DNA from: Pyrinomonadaceae bacterium | GTDB taxonomy: Bacteria > Acidobacteriota > Blastocatellia > Pyrinomonadales > Pyrinomonadaceae | DNA: 7,590 nucleotides | Assembly: GCA_014379795.1 (NCBI GenBank) | Contig: JACMLC010000514.1 | Coordinates: 1 to 7,590, forward strand | Reading direction: 5' to 3' | Shown here: positions 1 to 6,597 of the stretch, piece after piece | How the letters are laid out: each line of letters begins with the position of its first letter | Numbering within the stretch: position 1 is the stretch's first letter | Made by a program: the position numbers and the translations under genes | The notes under the pieces: model-generated | Seen by the model: the letters and a program-made list of their open reading frames with translations, nothing else | Databases searched by the model: none | Told to the model about the DNA's origin: nothing

Positions 1-30
1 AGGATAGAAAATAAAATTCCTGCCCTCTCA

Positions 31-125
31 CTTTGCGTGCTTTGCGAGAAATCTTTGCGGTCTTTGCGGTTAAAGGATTTTTTAACGCAAAGACCGCAAA
101 GATTTAAGACGCAAAGCACGCAAAG
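31..125. repeat. Large inverted repeat made of CTTTGCG words
   Basis: Two arms of about 44 bases (31-74 and 81-125) are near-perfect reverse complements around a 6-base centre (75-80). The left arm has CTTTGCG at 31-37, 40-46, 53-59 and 62-68; the right arm has CGCAAAG at 86-92, 95-101, 110-116 and 119-125. The outer 16 bases and an inner block of 19 bases pair exactly; the arms differ by a short patch at 47-49 versus 105-109 and a one-base indel near the centre. It lies 59 bases past the stop of the minus-strand HEAT gene. As RNA from either strand it would fold into a long hairpin, so it could end or stabilise transcripts, but the modular word structure looks more like a dispersed intergenic palindromic repeat. 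No coding sequence is seen in 1-183. Confidence 0.85.
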
Positions 126-183
126 AAGAGCTACTCTTTGATTCCGATTCAGCCTTGAACAAAGGCGAGTCATGGCTCAAAGC

Positions 184-2547
184 TTAAACAGGTTGCATCT
201 CATCCATCTTGTAGATGACTTCTAAAAGAGCTGTGCATATCTGCTCGGGCATTCCCTCCTTGATGGTCAACTGGCGAAGCTGCGAGGCCGCTTCCGGCTG
301 ACCGTACAAGCTCATGACCTGTATCGCGCTCAGGCGCACATTGATTTCAGTGTGCTTTTCAATCGCTTCCAGAATCGGCGCTGTCTCATTCGCTTTCGCC
401 AGCACAGATAGAAGCGAGAAGGCTTCGTAGGCTTGCCTGCGATCATCGCTGGCGAGCCTGTCCAGCGCCTGCGCAGCCATCCCCGTCTTGATGCAGGCTC
501 GCGCCGCGACCGCCAACTCTTCCACCGACGCCGTCTCGATGGCGCGAACATAAGCATCCGCGCGGTCAAAGCTGAGACGCGACAGGGCGCGAGCCGCAGC
601 CGCGCGCACGTCACGCGCTTCATCCGCCAGCGCGACCAGCACGAACGTAAAGACAGACTCGTGATCAATCGCTCCGAGGCTGGCAACCGCTGCCGCGCGG
701 ACAGCCGGTTCCTCATCGCTCGCCGCCATCTGCTTCAAAGCCGAGACGGAACGCACAACGCGAAAGAGCGCTAAGGTTTGCGCCGCAGCCGCACGCGCCT
801 CAGCATCACCGCTCTGCAAGTGCGCGAGCGTGTCAACCAGCGTTTCATCGTCTGACGATTCAGGCAAATCTTTCACGGAGGCAGACGGCTCAAGCTCTGT
901 TATCTCAGCCGTAAAATGTTCTTGTGAGCCGGAAGAAAGTAGTGCAGGCTCTGATGGAACTGAGTCAAAGAAATCCAGATTGTCTATCGAGCAGGCATTC
1001 AACGCGCTGCTGACCACAGAACTCGGCATGTCCGGATACCTGCGCGCCATGTCGAGCAGCGCGCCGATGGCCGAAGGAAGTTTTAAGGCTCCGATGCTCT
1101 CGACAGCCTGCGTCCGCACGATCAATTCCGAATCATAAAGCCCTTCGAGCAGGAACTGTAAAGACGTGGCGGAGCCGACCTCGCCGAGCGTGCGTGCCGC
1201 AGCCGCGCGCTCGCAGGCATCCTGCCCCAACAACAGAGTTGCGCTCTGGCGCGCCAGAAAACCGTACTCTTCGAGCGCCTGCCGAGATTTACGACGACCA
1301 TCCTCGTCCGTCTCAGGCGATCTCAGGGCTTTCAATAAAGAAGCTTCCATCGCACGGCGATCATCAGACGCGCGCGAAGTCAGGACATCCATCCGATGCG
1401 GCTGTCCCAAGACCAGCTTAGAGACCTCTTGATCCACCCTGTACGCTCCAAAGAACGCGACGGGCGCAAGCGTTACAGCAGGAGCGCGAGGCTCCAACAT
1501 CTGTGCATGCGGCTCAAGCAATTCCGGGGAAGCGGGCTGTGGTGTCTTGGCAACGGCTTCGCCTTTGCGCCGACCGCCGCGCTTTTCATTTTTTCTTCTG
1601 TCTTCCTGATAACGACGATCACCGACGACGGAATTGACAAAAGCCGGATTGACGGGAGCCGGTGCATCGGCAACGGCAAATCCGCTTTCCATCTGCTCCT
1701 GCCCGGATTTATCCTGCCGACGCCAGACAACCAGCCCGGCCAGCCCGGCGATCAGCAGCGCCGCTACCCACCAGCCTGAAAAAAAGATGTATGAAGAAAT
1801 GCTTTTATCTGTAGTTGCGGTCTCTGTCGCAGAAGCATCCTGCGAAACTTCAGAGCTGTTTGTTTCGCCATTCGCGGGAGCATTGGCTTCCGCGCTGCTG
1901 CTCGACGATGCGGGCGGAGCGGGCTGCGCGCTCGTCACAGCATTCGCGACGGTCGTCGCGCCGGACTTTTCAAAAGAGACGGGCGGCGCAGGATTCATAG
2001 CAAAGGGATTGACGGGCGCTGCTTCCTTTGCGCTGCGCGGAGCGCGCTCAGCGCTTGCAGCGCTCGCGGTGCGTTTGTCCGCTTCGCCTGCCGTGTTCGA
2101 TGCTTTGGCCGCAGGCTCTGCCGATTCCTTCTGCGTGTCAATGCCGCCGTTGACAACCAGATCGAGGCGGTTAAAGCGCGGCTGCACAGTGACGTTCGCG
2201 CCGCGCTTGGCCTGCACTTCGATTTCCAGAGAGTTACCCACGCGCCGCACTTTGACTCCGGGCGCATCCCTGACGGGGCTTTCGCCTGAGCCGGGCAGGA
2301 TCAGGTGAAAGTTGCCGTTCGGGTCTTGCCACGTCTGAATTCCGTTGAGCGCGGAATCGGCAGACAGCGAGATAACTTCACCGCCCGCAGTCTTGCGAGA
2401 AGAAATTCCCGTCACTCTGGGCGGAGTCTGTTTTGAACGCCGCTGCGCGAGCGAAGTTATCAGAGGCACGAGCGTCAAGAGGGCGAAGACCGAAAGCGCT
2501 GCGGCAACTCGCGTCAGTTTGTTAATTTTGACAGTAAAGTTTCTCAT
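184..2547 (-). CDS. Membrane protein with AMIN-like segment and cytoplasmic HEAT repeats
   Basis: Function unknown; probably an inner-membrane scaffold or signal-linking protein. From the ATG at 2547 (787 residues) it shows: a basic N-terminus and hydrophobic helix at about 11-34; a beta-rich segment at 46-135 (repeated V-x-I-x-V style strands, DPNGNFHLILPG) resembling AMIN-type periplasmic domains; a Pro/Ala/Ser/Thr-rich linker to about 250; a second transmembrane helix at about 252-274 followed by WRR; a strongly basic patch at 309-330 (several DRR and KR pairs); then Ala-rich helical HEAT-type repeats at about 423-523 and 569-784, split by an acidic linker. The charge pattern puts 35-250 outside and the HEAT region in the cytoplasm, unless the first helix is a cleaved signal peptide. 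The frame also allows TTG at 2580 and GTG at 2562; ATG is preferred because it sits just before the basic end of the first helix and has a weak AAGTGAG upstream. The AMIN assignment is tentative; the HEAT call is firm. Confidence 0.85.
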   Translation of the reverse strand: MRNFTVKINKLTRVAAALSVFALLTLVPLITSLAQRRSKQTPPRVTGISSRKTAGGEVISLSADSALNGIQTWQDPNGNFHLILPGSGESPVRDAPGVKVRRVGNSLEIEVQAKRGANVTVQPRFNRLDLVVNGGIDTQKESAEPAAKASNTAGEADKRTASAASAERAPRSAKEAAPVNPFAMNPAPPVSFEKSGATTVANAVTSAQPAPPASSSSSAEANAPANGETNSSEVSQDASATETATTDKSISSYIFFSGWWVAALLIAGLAGLVVWRRQDKSGQEQMESGFAVADAPAPVNPAFVNSVVGDRRYQEDRRKNEKRGGRRKGEAVAKTPQPASPELLEPHAQMLEPRAPAVTLAPVAFFGAYRVDQEVSKLVLGQPHRMDVLTSRASDDRRAMEASLLKALRSPETDEDGRRKSRQALEEYGFLARQSATLLLGQDACERAAAARTLGEVGSATSLQFLLEGLYDSELIVRTQAVESIGALKLPSAIGALLDMARRYPDMPSSVVSSALNACSIDNLDFFDSVPSEPALLSSGSQEHFTAEITELEPSASVKDLPESSDDETLVDTLAHLQSGDAEARAAAAQTLALFRVVRSVSALKQMAASDEEPAVRAAAVASLGAIDHESVFTFVLVALADEARDVRAAAARALSRLSFDRADAYVRAIETASVEELAVAARACIKTGMAAQALDRLASDDRRQAYEAFSLLSVLAKANETAPILEAIEKHTEINVRLSAIQVMSLYGQPEAASQLRQLTIKEGMPEQICTALLEVIYKMDEMQPV

Positions 2548-2737
2548 GGCTTTTGTACTCACTTGGATGTCGTGAAGCAAAGGGGCTGGCCGGTTTGCGC
2601 CGCTGTCAAGGGGACGGGCGCTTGCAAATTTACGCCGTCGGGTGACGGTTAAAATCCTATCGCATCATTAACTAAAGTTCATCAAGTAATCCGGCGTGGA
2701 CGTTTGAGGTGGTGATTTTTGGGGCGAGCCGCAGAGT

Positions 2738-3511
2738 TTATTGCTCGTCGCTGAATTTGTATCCGATGCCCCACACGGTTAAGACCATTTGCGGGTTTTC
2801 CGGATTCTCTTCAATCTTGGCGCGCAGGCGATTGATGTGTGAATCAATCGTGCGGTCATAACCTTCGTAGGAATAGTCCCAGATTTTTTCGAGAAGGTAT
2901 TTGCGGGGAAAGACACGACCCGGGTTCGATGCAAACAGCCGCAGGAGGTCAAACTCCTTCGGCGTTAATTCTACCTGATGATCGCCAACCAAAACTTCGC
3001 GTTTGGAAGGATCAATGCGAAGCTTGCCGCGCACAATCGGCGCATCCTCGCTCGCGCCATCTACAGAGCCGCCCGTGCGCATGCGGCGCAGCACGGACTT
3101 GATACGCGCTTCAAGCTCGCGCAGCGAGAAAGGCTTGGTGATGTAATCATCCGCGCCCATCTCAAGCCCCAGCACTTTATCAACTACATCGTCTTTCGCC
3201 GTCAGCATCAGGATCGGGATGTACGGAGCTTTCTCCCTTAGCTCACGGCAAACGGCCAGACCATCCATCTTTGGCAGCATCAGGTCAAGCACCACTGCAT
3301 CAGGATGATCATGCAAAGCTGCCTGCACGCCCGCGACTCCATCCTCGGCAGTTTTGACAATGTAACCGGCGCGCGAAAAATGCTCGCTAATCATTGTCGA
3401 GATGTTTTCGTCATCCTCGACAACCAGCAAACTCGTTTTACGCTCACCAGAAATAGGCGTGTCCGTCTCGCCCTTGTCTCTGGCTCTGGCTCTGTCAGCA
3501 GCAGTTGGCAT
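2738..3511 (-). CDS. OmpR/PhoB-family response regulator, DNA-binding
   Basis: A two-component transcription regulator of 257 residues. The receiver domain covers about 26-145, with the acidic pair D33/D34, phospho-acceptor D76 in VVLDLMLPKMDG, T104 in MLTAKD and conserved K126 in YITKPF. The winged-helix DNA-binding domain covers about 160-254, with LTPKEFDLL (182-190), a recognition helix around R220-K232 and the closing wing VWGIGYKF (246-253). All phosphorelay residues are present, so it should be switched by a partner kinase, but no histidine kinase is in the window. A hydrophilic extension of about 25 residues precedes the receiver; in most relatives the receiver begins within a few residues of the start. 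The ATG at 3511 has no clear Shine-Dalgarno; a later TTG at residue 28 would cut into the first strand, so ATG is kept. A promoter and two inverted repeats lie upstream. The target genes cannot be read from the sequence; both minus-strand neighbours are candidates. Confidence 0.95.
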   Translation of the reverse strand: MPTAADRARARDKGETDTPISGERKTSLLVVEDDENISTMISEHFSRAGYIVKTAEDGVAGVQAALHDHPDAVVLDLMLPKMDGLAVCRELREKAPYIPILMLTAKDDVVDKVLGLEMGADDYITKPFSLRELEARIKSVLRRMRTGGSVDGASEDAPIVRGKLRIDPSKREVLVGDHQVELTPKEFDLLRLFASNPGRVFPRKYLLEKIWDYSYEGYDRTIDSHINRLRAKIEENPENPQMVLTVWGIGYKFSDEQ

Positions 3512-3535
3512 TAGTGATTCTGATCATTATCAACG

Positions 3536-3566
3536 GCGAACAGGACGTTCGCGGCGGCGCGCGCCG
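3536..3566. promoter_or_regulatory. Paired inverted repeats in the leader of the response regulator gene
   Basis: GCGAAC (3536-3541) and GTTCGC (3547-3552) form a perfect 6-bp inverted repeat around AGGAC. Two bases further lies the perfect 12-base palindrome CGGCGCGCGCCG (3555-3566). Both lie between the proposed promoter (3597-3626) and the ATG at 3511, so they would be transcribed into the leader RNA. They could be a protein-binding operator or a pair of RNA hairpins near the start site. GC-rich sequence yields short palindromes easily, so the function is inferred only. Confidence 0.4.
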
Positions 3567-3596
3567 GTGGCGTCTCGGCGCGGTTCAGACTTAAAG

Positions 3597-3626
3597 AATA
3601 TAGCAGGACAACACTATTAAACTCAA
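3597..3626 (-). promoter_or_regulatory. Probable sigma70-type promoter of the response regulator gene
   Basis: Read on the minus strand, TTGAGT (3626-3621) is followed after 18 bases by TATATT (3602-3597). This matches the TTGACA/TATAAT consensus at 4 of 6 and 5 of 6 positions. Transcription would start near 3590, giving a leader of roughly 80 bases with two inverted repeats. It suggests the regulator can be transcribed separately from the upstream aminopeptidase gene. Confidence 0.45.
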
Positions 3627-3642
3627 GCATTAAAAAATCACG

Positions 3643-3675
3643 GGCAGTCGGCAGTTGGCAGTTGGCAGTTGGCAG
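3643..3675. repeat. GGCAGTT heptamer tandem repeat, about 4.7 copies
   Basis: GGCAGTC (3643-3649) is followed by three exact GGCAGTT units (3650-3656, 3657-3663, 3664-3670) and a partial GGCAG (3671-3675). It is non-coding, between the aminopeptidase stop and the promoter of the response regulator. Seven-base periodicity is out of phase with codons and is typical of slippage-prone intergenic short repeats, so copy number may vary between strains. Only 17 bases separate it from the -35 box. Confidence 0.9.
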
Positions 3676-3710
3676 ATAACTTTATAAATGCTTCTGACAA
3701 GCTATAAACC

Positions 3711-3728
3711 CTGCTGTTTCTGCTGTTT
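3711..3728. repeat. Tandem 9-mer duplication CTGCTGTTT
   Basis: CTGCTGTTT occurs twice back to back (3711-3719 and 3720-3728), just downstream of the minus-strand aminopeptidase stop codon. It is probably a simple slippage duplication; no function is evident. Confidence 0.7.
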
Positions 3729-3736
3729 ACGAGCCT

Positions 3737-6331
3737 TTAAGGGGCACTGCCCCCTGTCTTTAACCGGACGCTTTTCTGGCGTAACTGTTGCTCGAATTGA
3801 TTGATTAGAAACTGAAACTCCGGGCGTTTAGCGTTTTTTCTGGCCTCCTCGAAGACTTGCAGGCCGCGCTCGTCCCCCAGCTCGACAAGCGATCTGGCCG
3901 TCGCAGTCGTGAGCGAAGTGCTGCCGGACGAAACGGCTTGCGTAAATGCTTCCGAGATAATGGGAAAGGCGCGCGGGTCGTTTTTTCCGACCGCGCCGAG
4001 CAGCGCGTAAGCCGCCAATCGCACCTCTCTCGGATTGGTTTTGGCGGCATAACGCACGCCCATTTCCAGAGCGCGCGGGTCTCCGAGCGATGCAAGGCCA
4101 TTCAAAGCCGCCGCGCGAATCGTATCGCGCCAGGACGAAACGGACGCGAGCTTTAACAGAGCGTCATAGGCTTCTTTCGTTTTGGTTTTTCCCAGCGCAC
4201 TGGCGGCAGCGCGAATCGTAGCGTAGCTTTTATCGCTCAGCATCTGCCGGTAAACATTCTCAAGCGATGAATCATTGCTCACCGCCAGAGATTCTACAGC
4301 CGCAGCACGCACACGCGCCTCTTTATCCTTCGTTGCGGCAAGCAAAGCCGCGCGCGTTTCATTCCCGGCAATGCCGCTCAAAGCTTCTACGGCATCCTTT
4401 CGCACGCCCCAGAACTTGTCGCCGGTCGCAGCCGCGCCGAGACCCTGCGCGATTTGTTGCTTCTCCGCCTCCGCCGTCGCGCTCTCCCTGACTCGCTCCC
4501 TGAGCTGGCCGATTGCCCACACGCGCCCCATCACATCTGCGTCATGCTTCAACTGGTAAATTAATTCCGTCACCGGCTTGACGAACGACAACTCTTTAAT
4601 CAGCGTGTTGCCGTAATCGAAGTTGACGAGCAGCGGTTCCGAATCAAGCTCAAACGTGAAGAGCTGCTCTTCCAACGGCTTGATCTCAACGCGCTCAAGC
4701 CGCTTGGCCTGTGCGGTGTTAATTTCTATCTCAACCGGAGTCTGAAAAAATCTTGCCTGAGGATAAGCATTCTCCGCGTCAATCTTTTGTTCCTGCCTGA
4801 CCTTGAGCGTGAGAGCTTTCTTTGCCGGATCATAAGCTTGGGTGACACGAAAAATGGGATGCCCCATTTTGTAAACCCATTGATCGAAAAACCATTCGAG
4901 CGGCTGCCCCGTCGCCTCTTCGATAGCAATGCGAAACTGCTCCGTCTCGACAGGCTGGTGCGCGTGCTTTTTCAAAAAGTGATTGACCGCGCGCCACCAG
5001 TTTTCTTCGCCCAAGACCTTGCGCAGCATGTGCATGACTGCGCCGCTGCGCGGATACGAGTAGGCATCAAAAACCGCGTCCGGCTCGCGGTAATTTCTGG
5101 TCACGATTGGACGCCTGACTCCCTGTCGCCACGCGTTGTAATACCCTTCCTGATTTCCCTTCACTTCCAGATACAGAAACTCATCCAGTCCTGAATGATG
5201 CTCTGTCCACAAGCCCTCGCAATAAGTGGCGAACCCTTCGCTGAGCCACAGTTCCGACCACGTTCTAGGCGTCACGTAATTGCCGAACCATGAATGAGCC
5301 AGCTCGTGCGACAGCAAGCCGTCCTGCGTTCTGTCCAGCTCCGTTCGCGCATCGTGAATCGTCTGGTCTGAGAGCGTGGTGACGGTGATGTTCTCCATCC
5401 CGCCGCCGAAGCCGTACACAAATGCTTGCCCGTACCTCGCGTTCGGATATTTGACGCCCGTTCGCTCCTGAAAAAATTTCATCATCTGTGGGACACGCGC
5501 GACCGTCACCTTCCCTTCCTCCACTTGATTCGCATACACGTAGCTGATGATTGGAATTCCATCATAGCTCTGCTCGACGGTTGCGAACTCGCCGACGACG
5601 ATTGAGGTCAGATAGCTGGCGTGCGGCTTATCCATCTTCCAGTGGAACGTCTGCGTGTTGTCGCTGTTAGTCTTTTTCTCCACCAGCTTACCGTTTGAGA
5701 TTGCCGTTAAAGGCTTCTCGACGGTGGCGATCATTTCGCTGGTCGCAAAATCGTTGGGGTGATCGAAACAGGGAAACCAGTGATGATTCCACTCGGATTG
5801 TCCCTGCGACCAGATTTGTCGCGGGCGAGACGGGTCTTCCGGCGTCGGCTTGATAAAGGTCAAGCCGCCCTGCCCCGCCGCAGATTTTTCCGTTGAGCCG
5901 TTGGTGTGATAAGCCATGACGACTGTGACCGTGTCTGCGGGTTGATAGGCTTTATCGAGCCTGATGCGGAGCTTCTCGTTCGCGACATCCGTCTCATACT
6001 GAAGCGCGCCGCCCGCTGCCAATCTCACGGAAGTAAAAGTCATGTTGCCCGCATCAAACTCGACCTGACGCAAACTGCTCGTGAGCGGCGAAAAGCTGAT
6101 CGTCGCCGTCCCCAACGCCTGCTCGCGCTCCCAGTCAAAGCTGAGATTAAGCGCGATGTGGCGCATGTCGTAATCGCGATTCGGAATGTACTGCACCGGC
6201 GGCAGCGGTCTGGCTTTGAGCGCCTGCGCGGGTTGTTGTGCGCTTCCCGTTTGCTGCGCAAAGATGAGCGCAGAGAGCAGCAACGCAAAGAAGGCTTTCG
6301 CAGCGGAGCGGTACGGTTTTGGTAAAAGCAT
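3737..6331 (-). CDS. Secreted M1-family zinc aminopeptidase with C-terminal HEAT domain
   Basis: A gluzincin metallopeptidase, expected to remove N-terminal residues from peptides outside the cytoplasm. Of 864 residues, 1-31 form a signal peptide (basic start, Leu/Ala-rich core, likely cleavage after GSA at 31). The N-terminal beta domain spans about 45-250. The catalytic domain holds the exopeptidase motif GGGMEN (309-314) and the zinc site HELAH (342-346) with E365 in LWLSEGF, the exact HExxH-18-E spacing of M1 enzymes; E343 is the catalytic acid/base. A candidate catalytic tyrosine is Y426 (YPRSGA). A beta segment at about 490-580 is followed by HEAT-type helical repeats from about 585 to 830, in the place of the helical C-domain of other M1 enzymes. 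The ATG at 6331 has a good Shine-Dalgarno, GGGAG, six bases upstream. It is the first of three minus-strand genes and is divergent from purC. Substrate specificity is unknown. Confidence 0.95.
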   Translation of the reverse strand: MLLPKPYRSAAKAFFALLLSALIFAQQTGSAQQPAQALKARPLPPVQYIPNRDYDMRHIALNLSFDWEREQALGTATISFSPLTSSLRQVEFDAGNMTFTSVRLAAGGALQYETDVANEKLRIRLDKAYQPADTVTVVMAYHTNGSTEKSAAGQGGLTFIKPTPEDPSRPRQIWSQGQSEWNHHWFPCFDHPNDFATSEMIATVEKPLTAISNGKLVEKKTNSDNTQTFHWKMDKPHASYLTSIVVGEFATVEQSYDGIPIISYVYANQVEEGKVTVARVPQMMKFFQERTGVKYPNARYGQAFVYGFGGGMENITVTTLSDQTIHDARTELDRTQDGLLSHELAHSWFGNYVTPRTWSELWLSEGFATYCEGLWTEHHSGLDEFLYLEVKGNQEGYYNAWRQGVRRPIVTRNYREPDAVFDAYSYPRSGAVMHMLRKVLGEENWWRAVNHFLKKHAHQPVETEQFRIAIEEATGQPLEWFFDQWVYKMGHPIFRVTQAYDPAKKALTLKVRQEQKIDAENAYPQARFFQTPVEIEINTAQAKRLERVEIKPLEEQLFTFELDSEPLLVNFDYGNTLIKELSFVKPVTELIYQLKHDADVMGRVWAIGQLRERVRESATAEAEKQQIAQGLGAAATGDKFWGVRKDAVEALSGIAGNETRAALLAATKDKEARVRAAAVESLAVSNDSSLENVYRQMLSDKSYATIRAAASALGKTKTKEAYDALLKLASVSSWRDTIRAAALNGLASLGDPRALEMGVRYAAKTNPREVRLAAYALLGAVGKNDPRAFPIISEAFTQAVSSGSTSLTTATARSLVELGDERGLQVFEEARKNAKRPEFQFLINQFEQQLRQKSVRLKTGGSAP

Positions 6332-6337
6332 GAATGT

Positions 6338-6342
6338 CTCCC
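6338..6342 (-). promoter_or_regulatory. Ribosome binding site of the aminopeptidase gene
   Basis: On the minus strand GGGAG lies six bases before the ATG at 6331. It is the clearest Shine-Dalgarno among the three minus-strand genes and fixes that start. Confidence 0.7.
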
Positions 6343-6423
6343 GAACTCGATTATGCGATGTCGCTTCCGACAGAAGATGTAATATACAACGAGTCTCAAT
6401 TTAAACTCATCCGGCGGCCATCT

Positions 6424-6437
6424 ACAAAAATTTTTGT
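6424..6437. promoter_or_regulatory. AT-rich 14-base palindrome in the divergent promoter region
   Basis: ACAAAAATTTTTGT is a perfect palindrome between the divergent aminopeptidase and purC genes. It could be an operator or simply a bent A-tract. Short inverted copies of TCTCAAT (6394-6400) and ATTGAGA (6470-6476) lie on either side. No known operator consensus is recognised. Confidence 0.35.
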
Positions 6438-6509
6438 CTCAGTCTGTTCCGAAAAATTGCAAGTCAGAGATTGAGATAAAACTTTTCCTCACCGGATGTG
6501 ACAATAGCC

Positions 6510-6539
6510 TTGACAAACATCGCTGCGAACAAGCAAAAT
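6510..6539 (+). promoter_or_regulatory. Probable sigma70-type promoter of purC
   Basis: A perfect -35 box TTGACA (6510-6515) is followed after 18 bases by CAAAAT (6534-6539), a 4 of 6 match to the -10 consensus. Transcription would begin near 6546, about 50 bases before the purC ATG. No purine riboswitch-like structure was recognised in this short leader. Confidence 0.4.
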
Positions 6540-6597
6540 CCCCGCTCGCCTCTTTAACAAACGCTAGTTTATTCCGCCAACGAATCGAGTTAATCAA

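Noticed and set aside
126..138. Small hairpin AAGAG-CTA-CTCTT beside the large palindrome
   Set aside because: The stem is only five pairs with no T-run; too weak to call a separate terminator.
1634..2308. A 224-codon open frame on the plus strand
   Set aside because: It lies fully antisense to the membrane HEAT gene, whose protein has clear domains. The translation is Ala/Ser-rich with no recognisable domain, as expected from an antisense frame in GC-rich DNA.
2548..2580. Longer start of the HEAT gene at TTG 2580
   Set aside because: There is no Shine-Dalgarno upstream of it, and it only adds 11 residues before a normal signal-like N-terminus that begins well at ATG 2547.
2604..2609. TTGACA on the minus strand upstream of the HEAT gene
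   Set aside because: The region 16-19 bases downstream is GC-rich with no -10-like hexamer.
3643..3675. Heptamer repeat as a CRISPR fragment
   Set aside because: Units are 7 bases with no spacers, and no cas genes are present.
5906..6325. A 139-codon plus-strand frame opposite the N-terminus of the aminopeptidase
   Set aside because: It is antisense to a firmly identified gene and its Arg-rich translation shows no domain.
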